NCBI GenBank assembly: GCA_017562135.1
Contig: QEYB01001217.1
Location: 558,001 to 622,000 of the forward strand
Length of the DNA: 64,000 nt
Origin: Dipylidium caninum
Taxonomy: Eukaryota; Platyhelminthes; Cestoda; Cyclophyllidea; Dipylidiidae
Direction of reading: 5' to 3'
Of this stretch, positions 37,409 to 47,826 are shown one piece after another. The number at the start of each line of letters is the position of its first letter. Position 1 is the stretch's first letter. The position numbers and the translations under genes are program-made. Below the pieces are notes generated by a model that saw nothing but the letters and a program-made list of their open reading frames with translations, was not told where the DNA came from and made no database searches.

Positions 37409-38081
37409 TTAAGGGGATTTATTATCAACAATTTCGACAACGGGTAATTTGGAGTCGGGAAGCATTTTTTCAAAAAAAGCTGGACGGTAGGGGTTTTTGG
37501 GTTGTAATGGTGTCCGATTTCGGGTGCCGCAATCCTCGCAAGTGAGTATTATTCCTGTTCTGTGAAATCGGAGACGGCCAGTTGTACAGGGGTCCAAGAT
37601 GAGGTGACAACCACGGCAAATTGATCGTCGCATCACTGGGGATAAACGGATGCGCGATTTCTTGGCTAGATAAAGCATATGATTAACGCATCGGCGGCAT
37701 ATGAAGTGACTCATCTGGCGTCCGATATCATCGGAGGAATTTAAGTTTGGGTAGACACAGCTGTACGCTTGCCGGTAGAGAATATCGATTTGGAAAGTTA
37801 CGGGATGAGCTCCTTTTACTCTTCTTTCGTTCTGGAAACCAGTAAGAAACCGCACAAATGCTCAGAGCGTGCCTGATTATTATACAACTGAATGCGATAT
37901 AGAAATGAGAAATAAAAAATACTAATCTGCTGTAAGAATAACTAGAGGTAGGTTGATGATTTTGACAAATAAGTCGATGATACGCTATCACGGCGGGATC
38001 ACTGACCTCAACCATTACAAAATGCGGTTTAGTGGCTGGGCGGTCTTCTAGGCTATTGGTTCCTGGTGCGATAACAGTCAA
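37409..38081 (-). CDS. RPP21: Ribonuclease P/MRP protein subunit RPP21 (RPR2/SNM1 family)
   Basis: Two exons, 38081-38007 and 37831-37409, join in phase 0 (donor GTCAGT, acceptor TTTCCAG) and give about 165 residues, against 154 in human. The core carries INFO typical of the family: LYRQAYSC in the first helix, AKKSRIRLSPVMRRSICRGC, then a CEDC pair before NRTP. The CRGC and CEDC cysteines form the expected zinc ribbon. RPP21 is a protein subunit of RNase P, which removes 5' leaders from pre-tRNA in the nucleus, and of RNase MRP in some species. The start at 38081 is the first ATG; a second in-frame ATG lies 22 codons later. It faces TAF8 head to head and is followed closely by PYURF. Confidence 0.88.
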
Positions 38082-38184
38082 AATAAATAAAATTTGAAGT
38101 ATTTTCCTTCGTATTTAAAAAATTAATATTTTAAACTGCCATAGGTTATTTAATTGATTACGGCGGTTTACTTTCATCCGAACG
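38082..38184. promoter_or_regulatory. Candidate bidirectional promoter between RPP21 and TAF8
   Basis: Only 103 bases separate the two start codons (139 if TAF8 starts at its second ATG, 38221). The stretch is AT-rich with several ataaat and aattaat motifs and no clear TATA box. With so little space, both genes probably share one promoter region. Confidence 0.6.
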
Positions 38185-40405
38185 ATGTTGTGCGCGGGTT
38201 GGCTCCGCGACCTTGTGGTGATGTCTGGGAATCCCCCACGGCCTGTCGTGCATTCCGACATCCCACACGGATTTGTCGACGTACTAGAGTCACTGGTTGG
38301 TCTGGTTTCGCGTCAATGTGGGTTTCAGTATATCGAGCAACCGTGTCTCCCAATATTGATCAACCTTCTCATATCGTGTATGTCACATCAATAGGGTGTA
38401 AGGTTACGCCTATTTTTAAAGTCAATAAAAATTGCGTTTACCTCTTGATTTGTAGTTTTCGAGTCTGTTGCAACAAAAAGTCTTTCCTATGCTGAGGCGG
38501 CCAACCGTTCAAAAATTGTTTTACATGATTTGGTCTTGGGATTTATAGACTTTGGTTTCGACCTTCCCAGACTATTTGAGCAAACAAGACATGTTCCATT
38601 GTCGAACTTTAACGAACGTAAGTGCTTTTTAACTTCTCATTGTTACATGTAACTTTTTCAGTCAAAATCGGACATTCTTGCATCCCTGGCAGCGGTATAC
38701 TAACCACGCTAATATTGTACTTCAATCTTTACATCACAAACGATGGGTCCTTCAGAACTTTATGACTTTAATAGTGTTGATTAATTTGAATTGGCATACG
38801 CATATGTACCTTATTCAGGCTTCTAAGTTCGAGATCCCAGTACTTCTACGAACATCTGGTCGAATAGAATGGCATCTGACTTTACAAGCATTTGTATATT
38901 TTTTCCATGTTTTGACACACACATTGTTACCAAAGATGACTCTACTTATAGATCTTCCTCTTTTAAGCTGCTGCATTAGGTGATCCATCTCGGACTGTAG
39001 TTTGCGAATCTGTAATTGGTCCAAGCGGAGCGCCAGTAATCCCCTGCACTGTCAGTCTTCGTACCGACACCGTCAAACCCGTGGGACCCGGAGGCGTAGC
39101 ATTGCCCGCAGCGACGGGGGCTGCCGGCGGCATGGCTATTCCTCCAACAGCTCCTAAAGCTCCTGCGCACCTACTTCTGCCACCCTTGCCCGAACCGCAC
39201 ACATACTTGGACACTAAGGTCACTCGTCCACCGCCAGCACAGAGTTTGGCCGGTCTGCGACGTCAGGTGATTGATCAGCGTAGGCAGACGCAGCTTTCAT
39301 TAACGGCCTATGTTTCATTGGGGCAGTCGGTAGATCATCTATTTCCTGGAGATCGGGATTCCTTTCCTAGTAAGTGAAAGTTTTCTTATCTATGCTAACG
39401 GAAAAGAATGATGGCGATTTTCACGTAGTGTATCTAACTAAAATAATTTGTCGAAAATTGAAAGTAAGAACGCGATTTCTCTTGCGTATGTCTTAATGTA
39501 ATCTATAAACCTACCCCATTGTCGGTTTCATTCCTGCTCAAGCTATTATTCAATAATATCTTCCTGCCTATTTGCGAGATTTTTTCTAACCATATGTTTA
39601 ACCCAAGTTAACGTTTGATTGTTCGCGGTAAAGTTTTTTTATATTGTATTTTGGTAAACATGATTTCCCCTTCCCCCCATTCCCTTATGAATTTTGGATG
39701 ATCTGTAGGGAAATCGCACGTGATATGCTTGGAATTTTTAATGTATACGTTTTTACTACAATCTTTGCAGCTTTCCTAAATCCCATTGAATTTACATTTA
39801 TTCCGCTTTTGACAAATCCTTAACATCAAGGTTTGTGGCATTCATTTTTATATGATTACTGATTTCCAACCATTTGCATCTATAGATGTGATATCCCACT
39901 TCTACCATGTTTCAGACATGATGTCAATTTTCCAGTATTCTATCAAATAAATAGGACATGCATTATCTTGTACGCGAGTCTTATGCCGTCAGGTGCCACT
40001 GAGGAAGAAGCGTTAATATAATACCATCAAATACGAGTTTTTTTGTCTTCCATCCTAAATTTGTTTCAGCGATGAAGAACTGCCTGGGGAACAGTAACTT
40101 CCTCCAACGATTCTCATTTCCTAACTCTTCTCCTAGCGTCTCATCTTAATTTTTTTTGTTTGACCAAACTGATTATTGTTTTTTGTTCCGTAGTTTTGTT
40201 GCCCCAGCCGTCTAGCAGACCATACGTTGCGGCACTGTTGGCGGAATCGTTACCCGAGTCAGAGGAACAAGTTTTTGATGCGACAACACCCCTAGGGCAG
40301 AATTCCGTCGAAAAGACCTCTGTTGCTAGTGGCTCCATTTCCAACTTCTATCTTTGCAAGCCCACCTTCCCCAGTGCTGAAGTTAATGCTGGAACCTTCT
40401 TATAA
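38185..40405 (+). CDS. TAF8: Transcription initiation factor TFIID subunit 8 (TAF8)
   Basis: Four exons join in phase: 38185-38377, 38456-38617, 38980-39369 and 40194-40405, about 318 residues against 310 in human. Exons 1-2 encode the histone-fold (Bromo_TP) domain that pairs with TAF10: [38 protein letters not shown] and [18 protein letters not shown]. Exon 3 carries the TAF8 C-terminal domain, with [10 protein letters not shown], then a [14 protein letters not shown] helix, and ends at DSFP. Exon 4 continues with [13 protein letters not shown] Gly/Ala/Pro-rich linker separates the two domains. TAF8 helps assemble TFIID at promoters in the nucleus. The start may instead be the ATG at 38221. 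Exon 2 could also splice to an acceptor near 38666, but that frame soon stops, so direct joining to 38980 is preferred. Confidence 0.92.
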
Positions 40406-41016
40406 CGTCATGGCTAAGTAATATTCGTATTGATGGCAAATGGTCTAATTTTTCATGTAAATACATATTTTGTCCATAAGTTTGAAAATTTCCCTTTCCG
40501 TTCAATGTGACGTTTTCCTTGCCGAACGACGGTTTGTGGATTTGTTCAATTTAACGTTTTTGTTAGAGCTGTGGATTTGAGCCTTGCTCATTAGAATACA
40601 GGCTTTAATTTTGTTACCATTCGACAGAGGTTTTGCATATGTTTTTAGTCTCGAAAGTGCTATTCTCGGTTTGTTTATTAACTTATAATTAGTAGCTTGT
40701 TAATAACGGCCTTTGTAATGCGATCCCGTTGGTATCTATTCAACGATTGACCTTCCTCCTTATCTTAAACTTATACATCGCCACAACAACCATCTTCTTC
40801 GTATGCAAAGCGATGACTTACGAAGGGGAGCGTTTGTTACACAAAAATACATCTAAGCTAGTTTTACTCGACATAGCTCAAGTAGTGTTGTCGTGTCGAG
40901 AGCGCATCTGTGAAGAGGGGTAGTTCTGTCAATTACAAGAACATCTCATTCCACTCTGTAGGGTACAGGAAAACCAGCAAAACTTGGGGAAGAAATTAGC
41001 TAGAGAGCCAAAAATA
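40406..41016. other. Unassigned stretch downstream of TAF8
   Basis: The stretch is AT-rich and probably includes the TAF8 3' UTR. A 64-codon frame at 40729-40923 is hydrophobic at its start but does not begin with a recognisable signal or domain. Confidence 0.4.
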
Positions 41017-41199
41017 TCATCTTATCCGTCTTCGGATCTCATGATTGTCCAAATTTATGCGTAATGGCGTCCGCTCCTTGGAGTAACTAGCTGGAGAACT
41101 GTGTAATGAAATTCGAGGTTTTTTTAATACTCTAACTGCCACTTGAACTTTCGATGGCTTTCGATACGGTACTGTGTTAGGACTGTTATTAACCGACAT
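41017..41199 (-). CDS. Small basic candidate protein, unrecognised
   Basis: A 60-codon frame starts with ATG at 41199. It is strongly basic and rich in Lys, Arg, Ser and Pro (VRVLKKPRISLHSSPASYSK), and ends in RRRIR. No family was recognised. It faces the next candidate gene, whose frame opens 57 bases away on the other strand, so the two could share a promoter. It could equally be a chance frame. Confidence 0.25.
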   Translation of the reverse strand: MSVNNSPNTVPYRKPSKVQVAVRVLKKPRISLHSSPASYSKERTPLRINLDNHEIRRRIR

Positions 41200-41256
41200 A
41201 ATACTGTTTTGGCAGTCAACTCGAATTTCAGCAGAATGTATATTTCGTAACTGTCA

Positions 41257-41856
41257 ATGCATTTTAAGTGGTGGCGTCATATCATGCCGCAATTAAAATC
41301 ACATTTTATGGAGTATGGACAAGTACATGAAGAACTTTTTTGGGCTACCACTAACTTCCCTGGTTCTCTCTTAAATCAGTCCTTCCATCAGGTATTGCAG
41401 CGCAAAATTTATGAGAATCATGAAACGTACCGTTTGAGTAAGTGAAACCATGTACAGATAATCTCCGCTTATTTTAAAACATTCAGTAGCATCGAAGATC
41501 AGACACAAAAGTACTACGAAAAACGTCTGTTAATTTCGTAAATGTTTCTATGAGACCTGTTGCATGGTGATCTATTGTGTTATAGCGCCGGACTTCCAGG
41601 TATTTCAATGACCATATCATCTAATGAATCGTTGGGATGACATTTTTACTTAAAAAAATTTGCGGCCTACCTAAACCTTACCGTAGCTCGTAATGGCCTT
41701 AGCAGTGGAAGAATACAAATAACTGTTCCACTATGAAGACGCAAAAATGCATTTTTACTTTTTGCGATAGGACGCGATCTCTGGCTAATTCGTCTGCATG
41801 AACAAGTGATTTTGGACAAATTTAGCCACAACACTTACTACATTGCAGACAGTTAA
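41257..41856 (+). CDS. Small two-exon candidate protein, unrecognised
   Basis: The frame at 41257-41437 ends at a good donor (GTAAGT) in phase 1. An acceptor at 41769-41770 opens an 86-base exon (41771-41856) in the matching phase and reaches a stop. The joined product is about 88 residues, with EELFWATTNFPGSL and LIRLHEQVILDKFSHNTYY. It is rich in His, Trp and charged residues, with no signal peptide. The agreement of phase and splice sites favours a real gene, but no homologue is known to me and an upstream exon may be missing. Confidence 0.4.
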
Positions 41857-42170
41857 TATCGGAATCATGATAAGAAAATGATTGATGGGATTAAAGAGCA
41901 AAATTATCTGTATCCCAAGAATGGCGCAGGTAAATGGATTAAAATTGAATCGAGGCAGTGACGAACGGGAGATGAGGGGTTTTTAGTGATGTTGCGGTTC
42001 AGCAGAAAATAACCCATAGACTTCAATTCGTTTAGTATTAGTGGTTAAAGTAACCCACCAACTGAACGAATGGCAGTAGACGGGAGAAAAATTCCCATGA
42101 TGCAATGCAGGAGACGTAACAACATAAACTACCCAAAAGCTGAATTTATCTCGTGTGGATGGTCCAAGTA

Positions 42171-43263
42171 TTGGGTTGGCGACTGAGTGATTGCGGATTT
42201 TTCGACCGATGTATTTACACTTCCTTTTTCCTTACTGTGTTCAAAGTACCTAACCCTCCTTTGTCTGTTGAGTGGACTCCTGCCTTTCATTTATTAAAAT
42301 AATTTATATCGGTTTGGTTGCCGTACCTGGGAGTAAAGCTTTGAAGGAAAGACAGTAGTAGAATTGCTTTTCCGGATGCTGTTTTGGTGATTTTCCATTT
42401 GAAAATGTCCAACGACCTGGCTTTTCGTCCAGTTGAAGTCGAGGAGACTCACATCAATCAAGGCGATTGATGGTGCAGAGAAGCTCAATTTATGGCATAG
42501 ATGCATTGAAAAAAAAAAAACTTAAAAAAAGCTTGGCCATACAAAGAAGCTCGATAGTAGGATCCTTCATTCATTTGGCACAACGCGTTAGCATCTGCGA
42601 TTCGAATCTGAGACGCAACGAGTTCGAGCCATTTCTGAAAAGGATAATTACTAGTGAGGGAAAACGGATCGTTTATAACGGCGTTAATCAGTAGAGATCG
42701 TGGACTATGCAAACCGAACCAGCCCGGTCGACGTCAAGAGCAGAGATTCGCCGAAAAATGATTATGCTACCAGTGCGGTGGGATTATGAGGCCGTTTTGA
42801 ACTGTTTCCAAACAACCAAACGATCATTCCAAATGTGTACTTTTCAACAACTCGCCAAGGTGAGGGATGCAATTCGAACAAGGCGGACAGAAGTGTCAAA
42901 TCGTGAGGGTGTTGTCGATGTCCAACATGGCAATGCAAAAGCCCCGCGCATCTCTGGCCACTCGCCGAAAATTACTGGACCTGGGTTTGGACGCGTTAAT
43001 ACACCTACGCCTTCAGACTGCCACCTATTTCGTCGTCCCGTGCAGAACACCTCAAATGGTAATGATGGCAAATCACACTTAATTCAGTTATTTGATAGCG
43101 AAGATAAGAGATTTTATAAAGATTGAAAAATGACACTGTCTGAACAATGGCAAAAGGTCATCGACAAAAACGGACGTTATCTAATTGAATAAAGTTACGT
43201 TTTCCAGCAAAATCTTTGAATTTTTCATTCTTAAAATCCGCAATCACTTGGTTTTCAGCCCAG
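42171..43263 (+). mobile_element. Mariner element, copy D, with inverted repeats and TA flanks
   Basis: The left end (ttgggttggcgactgagtga followed by ttgcgg) and the reverse complement of the right end (43238-43263) agree at about 19 of 26 bases. TA lies directly outside both ends (42169-42170 and 43264-43265). The broken transposase reads in order RPVEVEETHI, RVSICDSNLRRNEFEPFLKR, SEGKRIVYNGVNQ, EIRRKMIMLPVRWDYEAV, NREGVVDVQHGNAKAP, TPSDCHLFRRPVQN and a complete C-terminus, LSEQWQKVIDKNGRYLIE. The first catalytic Asp appears replaced by Glu and the second by Gly, and internal stops occur. At 1093 bp it is about 190 bases short, mainly in the N-terminal part. Its ends differ from copies A-C, so it is a separate subfamily. 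Confidence 0.9.
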
Positions 43264-44477
43264 TAGAATTTAACGTGAACGTGATATCGGGCCAAAGGGA
43301 ATTCGCGCCCGTCCAATTCGATGAGGAAAGGATGCATATGGGGGAATCACCGGTTGGAATGCCACACTGCAGAAAGTGCAGACGCGTAATGCATCCAAGT
43401 CTGTTCATCTCCTTCCTCCGCCACAATCCCGAATCAGGTCAGGGTTGAGTTAAAGTGGAGAGATTTTCGAGCTCTGTCTGCAGTACCCACTTGTTCACGT
43501 GTAAAAGCGCTTTTTGCACTGACATCTGAGGTCTTCTCTGTGCCAAAAAAAGTATTGCCGAAAGAAAACGTGAGTGCCCAATTAACTCAGTGAACCTTTC
43601 ATTCACCCAAACAGCTCCTACCCTTAGGGCGTCCATTTTGCCCTTGAATAGCCCGTATCTCGGTGAGGCCTGAAGACTCCACGTTTCGTTTCGATTGTTT
43701 GATAAGTACACTTATAACCTAGTTTTCTATCGTTTTAACGTGCTGCGAAATGGTGATACGAGAACAGTTTGACAGTGGGAACAGGAATAGATTGATTCAA
43801 CTTTTGGCATTTAATAGTCCTCTAAAATGGTAGTTCTATCCTGCACTCAAATTGCTCCCCGAAGACTCTCCAGTTTTCACGATGCACGACTAGCTGTAAA
43901 ATAATACAGATAGTAGACTTTCTCAAAGCAGATTGGATTCTTGTCCTTCTCTACGGCGTATAAGTTGGTTGAGTCGCACAAAGAGTTTCATAGTCTTGTC
44001 AGACAATAGGATAAGTTCGCCTGTCACTGTAACACTACTCTCTCTCTTCCGCCTGGGACTTTAGCAACCGATGGTAGTTTTTAGCTCATGGCAAGTCATC
44101 AGGTGGAGGTAACATACGAAGCCAGTAGCTAACCCAACCACCAGAAGAAACTATAAAGTGCCTAATTAGAAAAAAGGAGAAGAATAGGAAACGGGAGTGA
44201 GAGTCGGCCACCGAAGGACAACTAGGAGTGCAGCAGTGGCAAAGAAGGATCGCAACACCATGTAATTATGTAAATCCTGAGTTCCAATGTTGCTTGTTGC
44301 CTAAGCACTAATCGGCGCATCAGAGTTTCGGGAACTCCATTCTAAAAAGCTTCAATCCTTTTCAAAAGTTCCAACCATTCCCCCTGGGGTGTCCGCTTAT
44401 CGATTAACCGGTTCAAAAGATTCCCACTTGGAGCGGTAGCGTTGACTGAACTGTCACATTCCGTTTTGATCCAAAGC
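43264..44477. other. Unassigned stretch upstream of the arrestin gene
   Basis: No exon was recognised. The frame of the arrestin gene is open for 12 codons before its first ATG, so its transcript start or a leader acceptor should lie in the 3' part of this stretch. Confidence 0.4.
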
Positions 44478-46775
44478 ATGGCCATTAACCCTGGCAATTC
44501 TCGTCTACCACTATACCTCGACGGGACTGTTAACCCTGTGTGGCGAAAGCTATCGCCCTGCAAAAGTGTCGGTCTTTATCTCCTCCACAGGGATTATTGG
44601 TCCCATTTCGAAATACAGGAGGGGGGACAGAAGAAGGCGGAAGGTGTAAATCCTCCGGAGTGCGTTTTAAACTCGGAAGTTACCTGGAATCCCGGATTTC
44701 GTCCAGATCACAATGGCATTATTGAGGGCATCGCTCATGTATGCCCGTGGATGGTGAAATATGGCTCTAGGGTGTATGTCGAAGTCCTGGCAAAATATCG
44801 GATCAACCAAACTGAGTTGGATGCATTTGATTTCGAAAATGATGATGTCATATTCTCGCTGAGGACAACTTTAAATCCACCACTTTGTAGTAACCTTGGG
44901 CCTGAGTGTTTTGCGGAACCACCTAAAAATTTGCATTGCTACAGTGCGGAGCTTCGTCAGTTGTATGAAAAACTGGGTGGCCCCTGTGCCTCAAAACCGC
45001 TGAAATATGAGAACCTTACACCTTCAGGTGTTCTTCCCGGAAAAGCATTTAATAATCGTATGGAGCACACTTTTGTTCCCCCAACCGAGACCACCAAGTG
45101 CACGGATTGTCCAGACCTGCCCTATGTTACCTATAACTTTCCTTTCCGTTTCGACATTAACAGTGGACCCGACTCAATTGTGATTAAGTCGAGTAGACCG
45201 ACTCCCACTGGCAATCACTCCTTGCCAAAAAATAGACGGGAACTCTACTATGACGCCATATACGGTTTCAATGAGACTGACGAGACTCATCTGAAAGCCC
45301 AAATTTCACCTGAATTTGAAGACAGTCTTCCGCGTATTAGGCATCCCCGCGAGCCGGTTAGAAGCAACCAAGGGATTGGGGAAATCGAACGAAAGGTACA
45401 GTCTTTAAAGTATTGTTTCCACGCCGACTCATATCCTTGGCGTCGACGACGAAAAGTACGTCCCAAAGCTGGTATTTATTGGTCGGTACGAGTGTACGCT
45501 GTGAAGCTAAATGGAGTAAAACCAGAGTCAAAAGACTTGGCGGAACTGACAATTCGAAAGCTAACTTTTCTCCCAATGAATACGCCCATAATGTACAAAC
45601 CACCACCCCAAATTTGTGTTGACTATTGCTTAGCCATAGGACCGAAGGAAGGTACAGACGCTGGAGTAATCACCCTCGTCGCTCGCTTAGATAAAATTTT
45701 CTACACGCCTGGTGATCCAGTTGACGTTAACATAAAGATACACAACACCTCAAGTAGAGTAGTACAACAACTCACCGTTGAGGTTATCCAATGCGTCCGA
45801 ATTTCCACTATTTGCAATAGGGCTTGGAGGAGCTCAATTTGCAAGCGGGAAATAACGGCGAACAGTGAAGCGGAGATGCCTATTCTGCCGGGAACCGAAA
45901 GACTTCGATTGCGTTGTCGACTTAATCCTTGGCCAACAGAAACACAGCAAAATCATACCTTTCACAAAAAACCTCTGCCACCATGCGCCCCTGCTGAAGC
46001 ATATAAGTTGTATTTGCCGACAGCATCAGGTATAATTTATGGTGCTCAACAAGTAGGGCGGTATGAAGAATTCTCACAACGCCTAGTCGGTAGACGGAAA
46101 CCGGCATTTTCGACGTTACGAGGAATTGTAGAAAATATATTGACAGAGAATTCACCCATTTTGGAGGATCCAGAAAGTTCATTTGTGAATTACCTTGACC
46201 ATCAATGCCGTTGTGTTAAACACAAGGGAGAAGTTAATGAAGTGAAGCAATGTTCACACAATTCACCACAACCTTACCAATATCCTGTCTTTAACAAAGA
46301 TGAGATCTCTGGAGAGGATCAACGAAAGTACCAGATTGCAGTACAACAGATGCTGGCACCACTTTGCGCCCACTGCGGTAAAACCAGCGAGAAGGCGCAA
46401 CCTATTTACATTAACTATGAAGTAGTCGTCAGTGCGATTCTGCGTCCGCAGAATCTTGACGACCCTCTTGCCCAAGATGCACTTCTGATTGATTACCAAT
46501 TAAATAGTGGACTGGAGAGTTCTCCGAAAGGAGAAATACTGGGAACCATGGGGCCTCGAGTGGTGCTACCAGCAATATTTGCAGTTTCCACACCCCAACC
46601 CGAATTGACAGTCCCAGTGTCAAACTCAAATGTGGATCAGAGGCAAGATAGGCCGCTGAAAATCCCACCGAAAGCACAGGTTTGGGAGCCGAGCGATGGT
46701 AGAGGGTTCTTCTTTGTAAAGGAGCCGCGTAAAATGGCCATGTGCAATGCAACCGACCAGACTATGCTCTCTTAA
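44478..46775 (+). CDS. Divergent, enlarged arrestin (beta/visual-arrestin-like), intronless
   Basis: A single open frame of 765 residues starts at the first ATG, 44478. The N-terminal arrestin domain shows VGLYLLHRDYWSHFE, matching the YLGKRDFVDH strand of arrestins, then GIIEGIAHVCPWMVKYGSRVYVEVLAKYR. A second conserved block is WSVRVYAVKL and ELTIRKLTFLP. The C-terminal domain opens with ITLVARLDKIFYTPGDPVDV and KIHNTSSRVVQQLTVEVIQCVRI. Arrestins bind phosphorylated GPCRs in the cytosol, block G-protein coupling and recruit endocytic factors. The protein is almost twice the usual length of about 400: insertions of Cys- and Pro-rich sequence and a WRRRRKVR stretch lie within the N-domain, and a long insert within the C-domain. 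Lack of introns in a region where other genes are split suggests a retrocopy origin, but the frame is intact. Confidence 0.88.
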   Translation: MAINPGNSRLPLYLDGTVNPVWRKLSPCKSVGLYLLHRDYWSHFEIQEGGQKKAEGVNPPECVLNSEVTWNPGFRPDHNGIIEGIAHVCPWMVKYGSRVYVEVLAKYRINQTELDAFDFENDDVIFSLRTTLNPPLCSNLGPECFAEPPKNLHCYSAELRQLYEKLGGPCASKPLKYENLTPSGVLPGKAFNNRMEHTFVPPTETTKCTDCPDLPYVTYNFPFRFDINSGPDSIVIKSSRPTPTGNHSLPKNRRELYYDAIYGFNETDETHLKAQISPEFEDSLPRIRHPREPVRSNQGIGEIERKVQSLKYCFHADSYPWRRRRKVRPKAGIYWSVRVYAVKLNGVKPESKDLAELTIRKLTFLPMNTPIMYKPPPQICVDYCLAIGPKEGTDAGVITLVARLDKIFYTPGDPVDVNIKIHNTSSRVVQQLTVEVIQCVRISTICNRAWRSSICKREITANSEAEMPILPGTERLRLRCRLNPWPTETQQNHTFHKKPLPPCAPAEAYKLYLPTASGIIYGAQQVGRYEEFSQRLVGRRKPAFSTLRGIVENILTENSPILEDPESSFVNYLDHQCRCVKHKGEVNEVKQCSHNSPQPYQYPVFNKDEISGEDQRKYQIAVQQMLAPLCAHCGKTSEKAQPIYINYEVVVSAILRPQNLDDPLAQDALLIDYQLNSGLESSPKGEILGTMGPRVVLPAIFAVSTPQPELTVPVSNSNVDQRQDRPLKIPPKAQVWEPSDGRGFFFVKEPRKMAMCNATDQTMLS

Positions 46776-46802
46776 AAAACATCCTCAAATGCAATCCAAA
46801 AT

Positions 46803-46808
46803 AATAAA
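46803..46808 (+). promoter_or_regulatory. Polyadenylation signal AATAAA for the arrestin gene
   Basis: AATAAA lies 28 bases after the arrestin stop, giving a very short 3' UTR if used. Confidence 0.6.
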
Positions 46809-47197
46809 AATTTCGGTACACAAAATGCGTCCGCGCGTTTTCATTAGTGCTCCTTAAACTTCCAAGCATTCATTTTAGTGAACAGGAAAATGAGAGTAAC
46901 CCATTCAAGTGTAGAGTTTCTAGTTAATAAGGGCTCGCCTCTCTAATTCAGGTAACCAGAATGAGGTACTAATAATTCTGGCTATAACTTTGCAGCGAAC
47001 TGTGATGTATAACTCCATTAACTCGACAGGCTTAGAAACATTAATAGGATGTCTTCCATAGAAAGATAACATTCACTTGAAAGCAAAACATGCTCTGGTA
47101 AAGAATGGACAGGAACAGGGGTATATGGATGGATATATTCGCAATCATAATTACAAACTAAGGAACGGCTGCAAACCATGACGGTGAGGCACGGTCG
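46809..47197. other. Spacer between convergent arrestin and NDUFB4
   Basis: No gene was seen. The two genes converge here, so this holds their 3' ends. Confidence 0.5.
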
Positions 47198-47826
47198 CTA
47201 TTTCGGGGCGAAGGCTAAAGCACGAGTGCGATAATCGACTTCACCCCGCCTGACTTCATCAAGCAGCCTCTCCTATGTTAAAAAAATTGGACAACATGAT
47301 GATTGGTCATGGAAATGAGAGAAGCGGGCAATATATTGACTTACTCGACGACGAGTGAACATATAGAAGAATAACGCAGAGACGCCAAAAAACATGGAAA
47401 TCACGAAGACCCCCTTTGTAGAAGGCTTAATAAACTCAGCGTAGGTAACGCGGGCAGAAAACCAGCGTTGCATATTGGGATCGTGCTGAGGAGTAAGATG
47501 GAACAAAAATTATATAGGACGAGGAGAATTCAAAAAGCATTGCACACCAAAGCAGCGGTCAAATTCAAATAAAAAACTAATGCTACAGCAAGAATAAATA
47601 ATTTGAGGTTGACTTGAACTTAAAATTTATCGATACTTCTCAAAATATAAGTGAGGTGATCGTGGCAACGTACCATAACACCTCTTGGAGGATTAAACGG
47701 GTTAGTTTTAAGCCTCCTGTACTCTTCCTTCATTGCTTCTCTATATTTAGCGCGGGCTTTTATGGCAGCCTGCTCTGTTGGGCTTTCGTGATACAGCTTC
47801 CAAGGGTCGAAGGACTGAGACGACAT
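47198..47826 (-). CDS. NDUFB4: NADH dehydrogenase (complex I) subunit NDUFB4
   Basis: Three exons, 47826-47674, 47485-47345 and 47272-47198, join in phase 0 at each junction and give 122 residues against 129 in human. Exon 1 has FDPWKLYHESPTEQAAIKAR and LKTNPFNPPRGVM; exon 2 begins HDPNMQRWFSARV, aligning with RGLIENPALLRWAYAR of human. Exon 2 then has one membrane segment (GVFVISMFFGVSALFFYMF) followed by TRRR, and exon 3 ends in a short charged tail. NDUFB4 is a single-pass accessory subunit of the membrane arm of complex I in the mitochondrial inner membrane. The start at 47826 is the second in-frame ATG and was chosen because it fits the family length; another lies 10 codons upstream. Its promoter side faces the coiled-coil gene. 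Confidence 0.93.

Noticed and set aside
38666..38740. Alternative TAF8 exon after an acceptor at 38665
   Set aside because: The frame can be entered in phase but soon stops without a donor that continues TAF8, whereas direct splicing of exon 2 to 38980 keeps the family sequence.
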